NCBI GenBank assembly: GCA_047967505.1 | Contig: CM106540.1 | Origin: Dipteris shenzhenensis | Lineage: Eukaryota; Polypodiophyta; Polypodiopsida; Gleicheniales | DNA length: 64,000 nt | Strand: one strand, 5' to 3' | Shown here: piece after piece, positions 34,545-48,569 of the stretch | Position numbering within the stretch: position 1 is the first letter of the stretch | Layout: every line of letters starts with the position of its first letter | Program-made: the position numbers and the translations under genes | Notes under the pieces: generated by a model | The model's database searches: none | Seen by the model: the letters and a program-made list of their open reading frames with translations, nothing else | What the model was told of the DNA's origin: nothing

Positions 34545-35125
34545 AGAGGGTTTGTTTACAGCAGCTTTCTCCCCTCTTCTCTCACGTGAGTTAGGGCTGA
34601 CCCCCCAGCCCTGCTCAGGGGTTGCATGGCTAAGCGGGAGCTTCGATATAATCCAGGTCAATATGGACAAAAAACCCGCCACATTGACTCCAACAGCAAA
34701 GATGGCTCCAAAGAAACTCTCCTGTGCTGCCATAGACTCGACACCCTCCCCTTATGCCTTGACCTACCACCAGATTTCAGAGGAAGCCTCATCCACAGGA
34801 GCAGATCTTCGTACAGCAAGAACTCAGAGATGCAAAGCTCTGAATTGCCTCTGTGGAGAGGAAGTTTCAGAAATGAACAGCAAGGAAAATACAGGAAGTA
34901 ATACAAGAGGTATTGCAGTATTGCAATATAGGAGCACTTGCGCCACAACTTGCGACTAAGGTACAGGAAATAGTTATAATCCAGCTCAAGTCTATGAAGC
35001 AAGAATTCACAGCACATGTGAATAACAAGATTAATAAATGTGATGTCTACGAGGAGGTAAAAGAGCAAGAAACCAGGGTTGCCAATGATAGAATTGAATG
35101 GACTAACTCCATTGAGGACTATTAA
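34545..35125 (+). pseudogene. Second, truncated LINE-like ORF1 copy
   Basis: The clearest part (34913-35125) reads LAPQLATKVQEIVIIQLKSM, then FTAHVNNKINKCDVYEEVKE, then NDRIEW, parallel to the coiled-coil region of the first copy (LVEPEVQTAKQQVIVEFNAK, NKADIQGEIKE, KDNALKI). The RRM-like and C-terminal parts are missing. It is preceded by the same kind of CT-rich leader, so the two copies lie head to tail about 1.5 kb apart. Confidence 0.55.
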
Positions 35126-36153
35126 GGCAGTTTGGGCAAGGGCTTAATTGGCTTGGTGGAGTTGAATCTCCTCTGTAACTAGACTACACATTGACGCAAG
35201 GAAATATTTCTTTTCTTTGTTTTTTTAATGTGCTTAGTCTCCCCTTTGTAACGCTCTACTTTTTCTGTGCGGATATACATATCTTTTTAGCCCTTTTAGT
35301 ACTATCTTTGGCTATTTTAACTTTCATTCATATCTTTGTGAGGATCCTTGGCAGTTTGGACCACTGGTAGTCTGTCAGGTTCTCGCCTGTTCCTAGTTTC
35401 AAAGGGAGACATGAAGATGGTCACGAGTCTAGTGGAGGATGACTTGGTCATTGGTTCTCATCACACTTGGGAGATCCGTTGGATTCATAGCATGGTAACG
35501 GTATGTGACCATTCTTTTTACAGGTTCGGATCCTGTGACGCTAGGATAAGGTTCATCTCATAGCAACATGTGATGGTTACTACATCTTCGACAGTTTCAG
35601 AGCAATGATGTCATGAGCATCGGCCTTTGTCAAGCTCATACTGGTTGTGGATGACATGGTAGTTGTTCCAATGGACCTGGTGTTTCATGTTAGGATGGAT
35701 GGCATAGAGGTTCAGTGATGGTGAGAATGAGCAAGACAAGTGAGTTTTTTGACTAACATCGACGAGTGCCTCTGACATGCTCATGGGGTTTCTTTCTTGA
35801 GAGGGGATGGAGCTCTCACAGGACACGTGGGCACAAGGTATCAACTTGTATCCATCTAAGGGTTTAGTTGGAGGGGTGGAGGCAGATGCCACATGGGCTG
35901 TGCATGCAGTCCCCATAGGACTGCAATAGGGCTGCTGTTGGACTGCCTTATGGGGGAGGTATGGCTGGCATTGGTCAGCATTTTATAGGCAGGCTCTAGG
36001 GCCTGAAGGAGGGCACCCCAAAGGGCGTCCAGAATGGCATATCTGGTCGATAGATTGAGCAGGGGTGGCCGCTGATCTGGTATCATCCATTGACTGCTGA
36101 ATCGGCCAGTCTACAGTCTATTGGGGGGCATGGGTGGAGCCAGCCCTCTCTCA

Positions 36154-36163
36154 CTATATAAGG
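36154..36163 (+). promoter_or_regulatory. TATA-box-like site
   Basis: CTATATAAGG lies in a GC-richer context, followed about 30 bp later by the pyrimidine-rich CTCTACTCCTCAATTGC. It could be an LTR or gene core promoter. No downstream gene is identified. Confidence 0.3.
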
Positions 36164-36955
36164 AGAGGCTTGGCTCTCTACTCCTCAATTGCACTGGAGC
36201 CTACAGCAGTGCGCCCAAGAGGAGAGGATTACCAGTAATTGTAGACACTCTTCGGTTTTGCAGCCATATGGCTGTAGGGTAGAGGAAGGCACTTCCTACA
36301 TTATCAAGACTTGACGCTCCACATCCCAGGAGCTATAATATGATATATATGCTTTGTACTGCATTACTATACTACCGTACTTTCTATAGTATGATACGTG
36401 GTTATGCTACATTACTGTCTATTTCCAGATCTAAGTGTTCCTCTTTCTGCCATTCTGCACTTGTGAGCTGTCTAGATTGAACAGAGGAGTGAGTTCATTC
36501 GCCTATCAGTCTCTGCTGCAAGGCTTATCTTGGGCTTCCGCCCTATTCTCTGACATTCTCTACCCCTTCTTCCATTGTTTCTTTTTCTCTCTGATTGTTC
36601 TTTTGCTCGCTGCTTCTTGTTAAAAAAAGATTGGATGTATTCTAGTCTTGTCTAGGGAAGGAGATGGTAAGGTTCCAGGCCACCCAAAATTTGCTGAGCT
36701 CATCTATCCTTAGCCACTTAACATACAATACACTGAAGTGGCTGTATCTACTTTCAGGCATGCATCTGCATGCATGATAAATGAAATGAAATGAATTGCT
36801 TGTATTAAAGTCTGTGGGAGACCTGGTAGGATCTATGGGACTGAAAGAAAGTACGCTGAACAGTAATAATAGTGTAGATTGCAGTATTCTAGAGAGGAAT
36901 CATTATAATGTGGTGTACAGTTAGTATGTTTGTGAAGTCTCTCCCATTTTCTTCA

Positions 36956-36973
36956 TGGTATAAGAGCCCATGG
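36956..36973 (+). other. Degenerate primer-binding-site-like sequence
   Basis: TGGTATAAGAGCCCATGG differs by one base in the core from TGGTATCAGAGC and follows ...TTCTTCA, a possible LTR end. It would mark another decayed copia leader. Confidence 0.3.
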
Positions 36974-37892
36974 TCTCTTGTGTTCCCACCTACCTCAATT
37001 GTCCGTACCTATCTCAGTTGTAGTGTTGCCGATCTCATACCTCGAGACGAGCGCTACAATTTCTCTTTTTACAGCACCTTTATCTGAACTTTGTAGCTCA
37101 AGTTATCTCAGTTTGAAGCCTTCGCCTTATCTGGTTTCACAATTTTTGTCAATCTGACAATCCCGGTTGATTGGTTTGGGGGAGAGTTTTTTTTCCTGTT
37201 CAGCTGTGGGAGACCTCATGTGGAGATCCCCTTGAGCACCTTCTTGTAGTTCAGAGTGCTTTAGAGCACTGGCTTCTTCCTCAAGTCGCTCAAATTTTAG
37301 AACCTCTGCGTCCTCCTAATGCCTCGCACCTTGTGCTTCTTCATTCTTCATCGACAAGGGCACTCATTGGTCCCCTCGACCGACTTGTTGCAAGCAGTGC
37401 CGAATTCGAAGCGGCATGTGTTTGCATTTTCCTCATGCCTCGTGTCTTGTCGAGTTTCCTTTGGCACGTAACTATCCTCCGCTTGTTACTACGGTTGAGC
37501 AGCCACATCCGCTGTCTATGGTGGGCATTGCCCACGAAAGTCGGCCACTTGGTCCGTCTGTGATTTGCGCCGTTGCCTCACTATTGTCGTTTGTAGCCCA
37601 TTGCGCATGAGTCGGTCTTCTGTCGGATCCTCCCGTCTTGAGTTGGGTTCATATGTTGCTCCCTCGGCAGCCCTGTGCGTGCAGCGTGCTACCGTCAGAC
37701 TCTTTGCTAACATTGCTACTCTTGTTAGTCCAGGAACCCCTCACAGCGTGTTGTCTACTGCAGCTTTGTTACCCCAAGCCTTTACCTTTGCACAACAGCT
37801 TCCCATGAACGCGTGCCTCCAATTTCAACTCAACAACCAACGTGGTTTGCCACCGCCACCCATCCACGATCTCAATTAGTCCGAACGTAACG

Positions 37893-38141
37893 AGACGAGC
37901 ATCGGCCACGTGTCCACCAGGAGGCCACGTAGAGTCGCTATTGTTCAAGAAGGGGTTACGCCCAAGTCATGTATGACCGACTGTCTTGGTCTCAACCGTT
38001 AGGAGCGAGATTTTGGCAGTTCAATACTACCGTTGTAAGAGGTTAATATAAGTTGTAATCACATCTAAAGGAAGCAACTTTTTGCTCTTGGAATTACCTT
38101 GATTGTCGTGTGTCCTGTAGCATTGTCGTAGGATTGTGACA
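37893..38141 (+). mobile_element. 5' LTR of gypsy element (about 249 bp)
   Basis: Direct repeat of 42032-42276, sharing GACGAGCATCGGCCACGTG, the central AGTTCAATACTACCGTTG and the end CCTGTAGCATTGTC. The copies differ by about ten substitutions plus small indels, so the insertion is old. The first base that should give TG is A here. Confidence 0.88.
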
Positions 38142-38168
38142 TCTTTTGGTGGAGACGTCAGGTAAACC

Positions 38169-39071
38169 ATGGAAGTAGATCCCGAACATCAGACGGAAGC
38201 CTCCTCAACCCATTTCACCTCGGAGCTTCTTGCCACTCTCCTTTTTGAGTTGGTGTAGTTGAATATGCGTGTTGCAAACCTCACGGCCCATCTCTCCTCT
38301 CGCCATCTTCAGAACCCTGGCCATGATTTTAAAGTTTGTCCCAAAGCGTTTACGGGAGCACCAGATGACGACATTTACCTTTTGGTTGGATCATTTCTCC
38401 AATCTCGCCGAATATCACAAGTGGGGAGACGGTCAGAACGTCGAAGAAATCAAACCGTCACTGCAGGGCCTCGCAACAACTTGGTACCATCAACTCGAAG
38501 CACATGTCAAGAACTTGTGGCCTCTGCTGGAGTCGTCACTAACTAGCGCATTTGGGAATACGACACAGTGAAAGACGCTTTGACTCAGATCTAGCAACTA
38601 AGCCAACTCCCTCATGAAACAGTTTCGCAGTTTGGGGTGAAGATCACCCACCTCCTTCGGATCGACCCCAACATGATTGAGGACTTGAAACTTTTCTTCT
38701 TGTGGCCATGCTTGAACGCCGATGTCTCTCAGCGGACTAAAGACCAAGGCCCCAAGTCGTTGCAAGAAGCTTTGTTGGTGGCACAACGGATCGAGTTCAC
38801 GTCAGCTCGACCAATGTCCAAGGTTCCAGCCCTACCTCCTCTCCTGCCTATTCCGACCTCTGCTTCAACACCAGTCCCGATGGAGATCGATAGCATTCAC
38901 AATGCTCAGCTTAATCACCGTTCCCAATTCCGCCCACGGCCAACTCCCTTTGTTGATGGCGCGTCCCTTTTCAATTGGGATTCCCAAGGTAAGCCACGTT
39001 GTTTTCATTGCAATCGCTATGGCCACGTAAAGAAGTATTGTTGTCTTCTCAAAGCCATTCAGAACGCTTAG
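38169..39071 (+). pseudogene. gypsy gag
   Basis: ATG at 38169, 27 bp after the LTR. An N-terminal helix is interrupted by TAG 38256-38258 (LV-stop-LNMRVANLTAHL). PKAFTGAPDDD then shifts frame to FWLDHFSNLAEYHKWGDGQN and LQGLATTWYHQLE, the retrotransposon gag pattern. A later frame holds the zinc knuckle CFHCNRYGHVKKYC (C-x2-C-x4-H-x4-C). Several frameshifts; would have formed the capsid. Confidence 0.85.
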
Positions 39072-39154
39072 ATGGCTTCTGAAACACTAGTTTCGGGAAA
39101 AGACGAGTTGGATCTCGTCGGGAGGTAGAGACTCCAGGGGTTATCCGACCTCCC

Positions 39155-39511
39155 TTGATGTTGAGGCCATTGGCTGTTGTTGTTGAAGCCCAGGTGGATT
39201 CTGAGCCCACTCTTGTCCTAGTTGACTCCGGAAGTTCGTTAACTTCATCTTTCTTGCCCTTTGTCCAAGACCACAAGTTGTCGATCTACTCTCTTCCTAG
39301 CGACAATCAGAGTTTCGCCACCACCACTGTAGGCGCTTTGATCGAGCTACAGTTCGGTTCCAAGCTTTTCACAATGGTCACAACCGTTCTGCCTCAACAG
39401 ATCTTTCCAGTCACACTTGGATGTGATTGGCTGACCAAGGCGCTGTCCTTGATTTTAAGCACCAAGCCTTGGTGCTCCCAAGGATTCCATCTCTTCCTTG
39501 GGTTTATTTGA
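39155..39511 (+). pseudogene. gypsy aspartic protease
   Basis: TLVLVDSGSSLTSSFLPF has the catalytic Asp-Ser-Gly (codons from 39224), and VTLGCDWL is the conserved C-terminal block. The active-site triplet is intact in this copy, although the polyprotein around it is broken. Confidence 0.85.
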
Positions 39512-39539
39512 GGCCTATCCCGGAGCTCATTTCGTCCGC

Positions 39540-40400
39540 CGTTTTCCAAGTTGACGTTTGGCGCCAAGCACACATTCGTCGCCTGTTGACGAATTTCAAT
39601 GCCGCCTTTGTTGGATCTGCTCCGACGGTCACCACGGCCAACGTTCAGCACGAGATTCCTACTGGCAATGCTCGCCCCGTTTCCACTCCACAACGACGCC
39701 GGTCACTACGTGAGACCCAGATCCTTCGTCAACTTGTCACCCAGATGTTGAAAGACAAGATAATCCGCCATTCCAAGAGCCCCTAGGCTTGCGAGCCCCA
39801 TTTAGTCAAAAAGGCGGATGAGACTTACCGGTTCTGCGTCGACTTCCGACCTCTCAACAAGGTGACCATTCACGATGTGTACCCCCTCCCTCGTCTGGAC
39901 GATATCCTTGACTCCCTAGCTCACTCGAGATTTTTCACCTCTCTAGACCTCAAGGCCGGTTATTGGCAGATCCCTATGAAGCCCGAAGATCGAATGAAGA
40001 CAGCATTCCGCACCCCTTTTGGACTCTTATGAGTTTAATGTCATGCCGTTTGGAACTAGTCTAGGCACCTTTCAACGACTAATCAATTTCGTATTGCAGG
40101 ATCTCGTGCTCCAAGGAAAGGTGTTGGTGTATTTAGATGACGTTTTGCTGCACACTACAACTTGGGAGGACCACATGGCCATCCTCAAACAAGTTCTACA
40201 ACGCTTACAGCAATTCAACTTGCGCCTAAATCCTTAGAAATGTAAGTAGGCACAAACCCTAGGCACAAACCCGTCTCAAGTACCTTGGGTTCATCATTGG
40301 TGCCGAGGGCATCCGCCCTGACCCTCATAAAGTGAAGGCTATCCAACAGTCCCCAGTCCCCTCTAATGCGAAGCAGCTCCAATGATTTCTTGGCATGACG
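39540..40400 (+). pseudogene. gypsy reverse transcriptase
   Basis: KDKIIRHSKSP-stop then HLVKKADETYRFCVDFRPLN, PLPRLDDILD, FTSLDLKAGYWQIPM, a frameshift near 40018, YEFNVMPFG and KVLVYLDDVLLHT (YLDD at 40130-40141), LNP-stop-KC. Full RVT_1 order. TAG at 39784 stands where gypsy RTs have Trp (SPW), and TAG at 40235 interrupts LNP-x-KC. The catalytic Asp pair is kept, but the gene is interrupted. Confidence 0.9.
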
Positions 40401-40419
40401 GCCTTTTAGTTCTCGCTTT

Positions 40420-40795
40420 ATGCCCGAACTCTCGTCCATAGCTGTACCTCCACAGGCTGATGTGTCGCAATGCCAAATTTCAGTGGACCGACTAATGCCA
40501 GATAGCTTTTACAAGACTTCGGGACATCCTCAAGGAAGATGCATTGTTGCGCCACCCGGATCCAATGAAACCCTTTTGGTATGCACTGACGCCTCTGAAC
40601 ATGGTTTGGGAGCTGTCCTCCTTCAGCAAGATGACTCAGGCCACTGGCAACCAATCGTCTACCTGAGTCGCGCTTTCACGGATCCTGAAACTCGCTACCA
40701 AACTCGTGTTTGGCGATCGTGTGGGCTATCTCAAAACTGCATGTGTACCTCCACATCACCAAGTTTACCATCCAGACCGAGTACTATGATATAGT
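40420..40795 (+). pseudogene. gypsy RNase H (N-terminal part)
   Basis: LLVCTDASEHGLGAVLLQQD, then WQPIVYLSRAFTDPETRYQ, is the RNase H/tether block of Ty3/gypsy. The frame then shifts and the expected continuation is not found downstream; it is in the inverted segment that follows. Confidence 0.88.
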
Positions 40796-41190
40796 GATTT
40801 CCTAACTGGGAATCGGGGAAAGGGCCAGTAATGTTGTAGGCTACAAGTTCAAAAGGGCGGGAGACGGTGATGGACTTCATATCGCCCGTTGGTTTAGTGG
40901 TGGGGGACTTGAAAGCCTGGCATTTGGGGCATGACTGAAGATAGTTGTGAATAGAACTGCACATTGGTTGAGGAGAATTGAGGCTTTGGATGATCCAAAT
41001 GCACTTGGGGTCGTGCTCTTGTGCATGGCGGAGATCATCTTTAGAAGGCAAGGGGGGTCTGCGGATAGGCACAGGTAGCGGGGTGCGATGGGCGACCTGG
41101 ACATTATGGATGGGAGCTGATAAGGCATCGGCACTTGATTGTACTTACCTGGACGATACATTATCTCGAACTCGTAATCTTGCAAAAGGA
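40796..41190 (-). pseudogene. Inverted internal segment of the gypsy pol gene
   Basis: The minus strand reads, 41185 downward, QDYEFEIMYRPGKYNQV (end of RNase H), then YLQSCPKCQAFKSPTTKPTG (integrase zinc-binding CxxC) and RPFELVAYNITGPFPDSQLG, then NHYIIV (start of the integrase core). These are exactly the pieces missing from the + strand between RNase H and the rest of integrase. The first integrase catalytic Asp appears as Asn (VAYNITGPF). Breakpoints lie near 40796 and 41190. Confidence 0.85.
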
Positions 41191-41199
41191 GAACCCAAC

Positions 41200-42030
41200 A
41201 ACAAAGCTACCCGGCCATGCAGCTGCCTCTTTTTCATCAAACTAGTTAGGCGATGGGCTATTGCCAAGCCACTCAAGGCTCTCTCCGCTTCCGAAGTCGC
41301 TGACTTTCTAATTCAGCATGTGATTTTACCTCATGGTTTCTTAGAGTATTTGTTATCAGATCAAGGCACTAATTTCAAGTCCGAAGTACTCTAGATTGTA
41401 GCTGATCAACTGAACATTTGGCAGCAGTTTACAAGTCCCTATCATCCCGATTGCAATGGCCTCACAGAACGCCTCAATAGAACTATTAAAATGATGCTGG
41501 CAATGTACATTGATGCTAAACATTCTAATTGGGATATCTCTCCGCCTTTCGTCATGGCAGCTTTTAACATAGCCTTGTAGGAGTCAACACGCATCAGCCC
41601 TTTTGAAGCTCTGTATGGTCGTCCCCCGACCTTTCCTCCCAAAATTGGCCTCATGGACAAATTCCAGATCAAGCATAAAGAGGCTCAACAATGGGCCGAT
41701 TATCTGCAGAATTCAGTGTCCTTTCTACATCAAAATGCTATTGAACACGTTCACAAGGCCCAGTCTCGACAAAAGAAGTTGTATGACAAGAAGCACCGCC
41801 CAACACGATATAGTATCGGCGATCTGGTCATGGTTCATTTTCCAGTCAGAAAGAAAGGTTTAGCCAAAAAGTTCCTAGCACACTAGATCGGCCCATATCA
41901 CGTCACATGCTAGGTGGGAAAGACCACCTATGCGCTTCAACGCTGCCAACCAGATCACCGAAAGACGAAGACGGCGGCCCACGTTGCTCGACTCAAACCA
42001 TATCCACTCTTTTCACAAAGGGGAAAGGAC
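41200..42030 (+). pseudogene. gypsy integrase, C-terminal two-thirds
   Basis: One + strand frame: RRWAIAKPLKALSASEVADF, LLSDQGTNFKSEVL (second Asp), YHPDCNGLTERLNRTIKMML (catalytic Glu), FEALYGRPP, IGDLVMVHFP and the GPY motif IGPYHV, then HVARLKPYP. The frame is unbroken except for TAG at 41392, 41578, 41884 and 41911, all where Gln or Trp is plausible. No chromodomain is seen before the 3' LTR. Confidence 0.9.
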
Positions 42031-42031
42031 G

Positions 42032-42276
42032 TGACGAGCATCGGCCACGTGTCCACCAGGAGGCCACGTAGAGTCGCTATTGTTCAAGAAGGGGTTACAC
42101 CCAACAGTCATGTATGACCGTCTTGGTCTCAGCCGTTAGGAGCGAGATCTTGGCAGTTCAATACTACCGTTGTAAGAGGTTAATATAAGCTGTAATCAGA
42201 TCTAAAGGAAGCAGGTTTTTGCTCCTGGAATTACCTTGATTGTCGTGTGTCCTGTAGCATTGTCATAGGATTATGT
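42032..42276 (+). mobile_element. 3' LTR of gypsy element
   Basis: It starts TGACGAGCATCGG directly after the integrase end and ends about TAGGATTATGTTA. Same order as the 5' LTR with about 94 percent identity by eye. The element spans 37893-42276. I could not identify a target duplication with confidence. Confidence 0.88.

Positions 42277-45600
<3,324 letters not shown>

Positions 45601-45648
<48 letters not shown>
45601..45648. repeat. (AC)n microsatellite at the right end of unit C
   Basis: About 23 AC units starting TACACGCACAC, in the same place where unit B runs into ACACACACGCACACACGC. Confidence 0.95.
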
Positions 45649-45649
<1 letters not shown>

Positions 45650-48030
45650 TATTATTAGGAATGGATGGGTTTTTTTCCTCGTGTATAAAAAGGATTTTTT
45701 TAAAATACAATAAGTCGAGTGACACATGACCTATATATTTATTCAAAGGTCTAACAACTCCAAATGGCAGCTAATTGACCATAACTTGGTAATTACATGA
45801 AATTAAATTCTCCAAAAGTTTCATAAAAGCATTAAAGTAACCCTATAAAATTCATGTCATATGCGCATAACCTTTATTTGTGATAAAATCACTCAACCAT
45901 AAAGGGTTGCAAATGTCCCTTTATTTTGAAAGGGAAATGAAAAGACCAAAGGACCCTTCATTTTCCAAGCACTTAAGCAAGAAATTCAAAATTATCTTTT
46001 TCATGGTGAGAGCTTTTACACATAAACATGGTGTATAATTTGGCTCTACAAACATAGTATATAATTCGACATGATATATAATTCAGCTCTATAAGGAATC
46101 CCAACTTACACATTAGCAAGTGAATGATATACATCATGGAAGAGTGGGAAAAACAAAGAGATCTCTTGGATATGGATAATTAAATATATGTGTAATGACT
46201 TGCATAATGATAATTGTCTCATTATCATTAGGAAGTTGGAAAGGTGCTTTGGAATCCCAATCATTACCACGACAAATAGCTTACCATGAAAACAAAGAGC
46301 CACTCCAAGGCATTATAATGTCAAGCCCTATAAAAGACAAAGGTGGCAATAGACTAGTCTCAACGTAATGTGGAAAATCTTGTAGTGCCTTACAAAGCGT
46401 GGAGATTCAAGGAGTGGACTAGAGAGTTGATCAATCGGCTCCAAACTCAAGAGCTGGATCAATGCCACTCTATCGTGCAAGGTATGAACATTACAAATGG
46501 TCTTTTTCTTCAAAAAATGGCATGCAAAGTGTAGCCTCTTCTCATGGCATAGCTATCTATTATTTTGTGCACCAGGACTGCACGTACAAAGAGTAGCCAG
46601 TGGCATAAAAAGCCAAGCCAAGAACATTATAAGTGTATATGATGGGTTGGCATTCTTGGTCAATTGCCATGCAAGGTATAATGGACAAAAATAGTGGTTG
46701 TTGTTGCGTGTGATAAGCCACTAATGTATGCAAGCAATGAGAGCTTAGTGAGGGCTGGCAAAAGCATTTTTCTTGGCAAAAAAATTGAATGCTTGGTAGA
46801 CTTTTCGAGCACACGGCCTTGCAAAGTAAGACAATCTCCTATGGATGCACGTATGGCGAGTGATCTTTGCTTCAGTGTATGGATGGTAGCATAATATGGT
46901 GGTCAGGATCTTTGTATACACAGACTTGATGCCACAATATAAAGCTAGTAGTAGCATCTATGAGTAATTTCTACATACACAGAGTAGTCAGCATGCCCAT
47001 GCATCTCTTGTACTGGCTCCTTACAAATCTCTATATACATAGAGTGGTCTCCATCCATGGCACTCTATATATGTAGAGTGGTTGCTAACCATGGCGATTC
47101 TTCTTTTGCATACCACTCCCAGCGTGTACATCCCGAGAACTTCTATGTTGGCACTCAAGCTATGTGGGTTTACGGATCAGTTCACTTGTGGTTAAATAAC
47201 AATGTGGAGTATCCAAAAATATAAATAGTTCTTATAATCCTTTGTAGTTAGGATGCTAAACATATTGTGGTGCTTATAGAGCATTCCTATAGACGTAGTC
47301 TCATGATAAGGGTCAATAGGGCAAGCATTCCATGTGGTCTTTCAATATAAGAAACCAAGTGGTATGACATGTCTTCTATCTTTCTCTCTTTCACACACAT
47401 ATATTCTCTTATATGTTGTTACATGTGCATGTTCTTATTACTAGTACATTTTCTTATATGTACATTTAGCTTTATGTACATGCCCATATACATAGGGACA
47501 TGCTTTTTTTCTTTATGAGCACCCTCTTATTTGTATGTGATGTTCCACACATGGTCTTTTATACTATGGCACCATGTTGTCTTTTATACATTGCATGACT
47601 TTTTATACTATGGAGCCATTGCATGCCATAGTGGACATTTTCTTTAAACCATATGCCCTTTTGCCAATTTACATGGCCATGCTTGTCTCCTATGACTATA
47701 TGGCCATTCCTATCTACATTGGTTCAGTTCCTTGGTCTTAGCTCCATAGTCGGGAGCCTTAATTCAATTAACTTAATCATGTAGGCATGAGTATAGATGT
47801 TGGGATAAATGCCACAATTCCCTTGCTAACAATTATTTTGCTTAATTTTTTGGTGGATGCAATGGATTCTTAGCAAAATTTATGGGTTTAGTAATATGAT
47901 TAATAGTAAAACGAAGGAATACTTCTTCCTCTTCTATGCCATCTTGGAGGTGGCCACCTTGGAATTGACATTTTAATTACTTTACTCTGACTTGGCATTC
48001 TGTGATTAGCCTTTCATATATTTATTTGCA
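45649..48030. other. AT-rich DNA, no gene; short repeats around CATAGAGTGGT
   Basis: Repeated short phrases such as TACATAGAGTGGTCTCCA and TGTAGAGTGGTTGC near 46970-47085. ORFs are short and without motifs. Confidence 0.4.
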
Positions 48031-48039
48031 TACATGATA

Positions 48040-48400
48040 GAAATGTGTGTGGTGGGATTAAGAATTTTTCCAATCCTTGTTATTTTTTTTGTGGATTAAT
48101 TTTGTACTTTACTTTGGACATCGATAACAAGTCCATCAATGTTATGATACCTATCTTCCCTTCCGATTTAAGCTATGTTCCTAACTTAAGCCTGTTGCAT
48201 GATGGCAGGTATCAGTGTTGCTGGTTGAAGTATAGTACAAAGGTTCTGTCATGGAAAATTTCTTTATAATCCTAAAAATATTCTCTTTTTAGGATTCAAC
48301 CATATTTTTGTGTCTAGAAATACCTTCTCTCATGTATCATTTGATGTTAAAATGTTGTTCATATATTCTTGGACACATCCTACCCCTTCCTCTCTTTTGT
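48040..48400 (+). repeat. Isolated copy of the LTR-end module
   Basis: GATAACAAG...ATGATACCTATCTTCCC, then TTGCATGATGGCAGGTATCA, then ATGTTAAAATGTTGTTCATA. This is a diverged copy of the 350-bp module that ends units A, B and C, placed just left of unit A. Confidence 0.5.
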
Positions 48401-48569
48401 TTAAACCTTGGCTCCCTTATTTTCCCACTTCCTTCTCGTTGCCCCCCCGCCCCTCGCCCGCTCCCCCTCTTTCCTTACTTAGCTATCCTAATTTATTTAT
48501 TTTTACTTTCTAAATCCTTTATAAGTCTATTTTTTTCTCTCTTCTTTTCCTTTTCTCCTTCTCCAATTT

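Larger units (their letters stand above)
35126..37892. other. No complete gene; possible LTR-type promoter pieces
   Basis: Two + strand ORFs (37171-37563, 37565-37879) just before the gypsy LTR have no recognised motif. A TATA-like site and a degenerate primer-site-like sequence are listed separately. This may be an older retroelement cut by the gypsy insertion. Confidence 0.3.

Noticed and set aside
40731-41185. Minus-strand gypsy integrase as a separate nested element
   Set aside because: It contains exactly the missing pieces of the surrounding + strand pol gene and no LTRs, so an internal inversion is the better reading.
9673-41913. TAG reassigned to an amino acid (alternative code)
   Set aside because: Paralogous positions still use CAG, other stops also occur, frames are additionally broken by frameshifts, and the 725-codon helicase frame uses normal codons; deamination decay is simpler.
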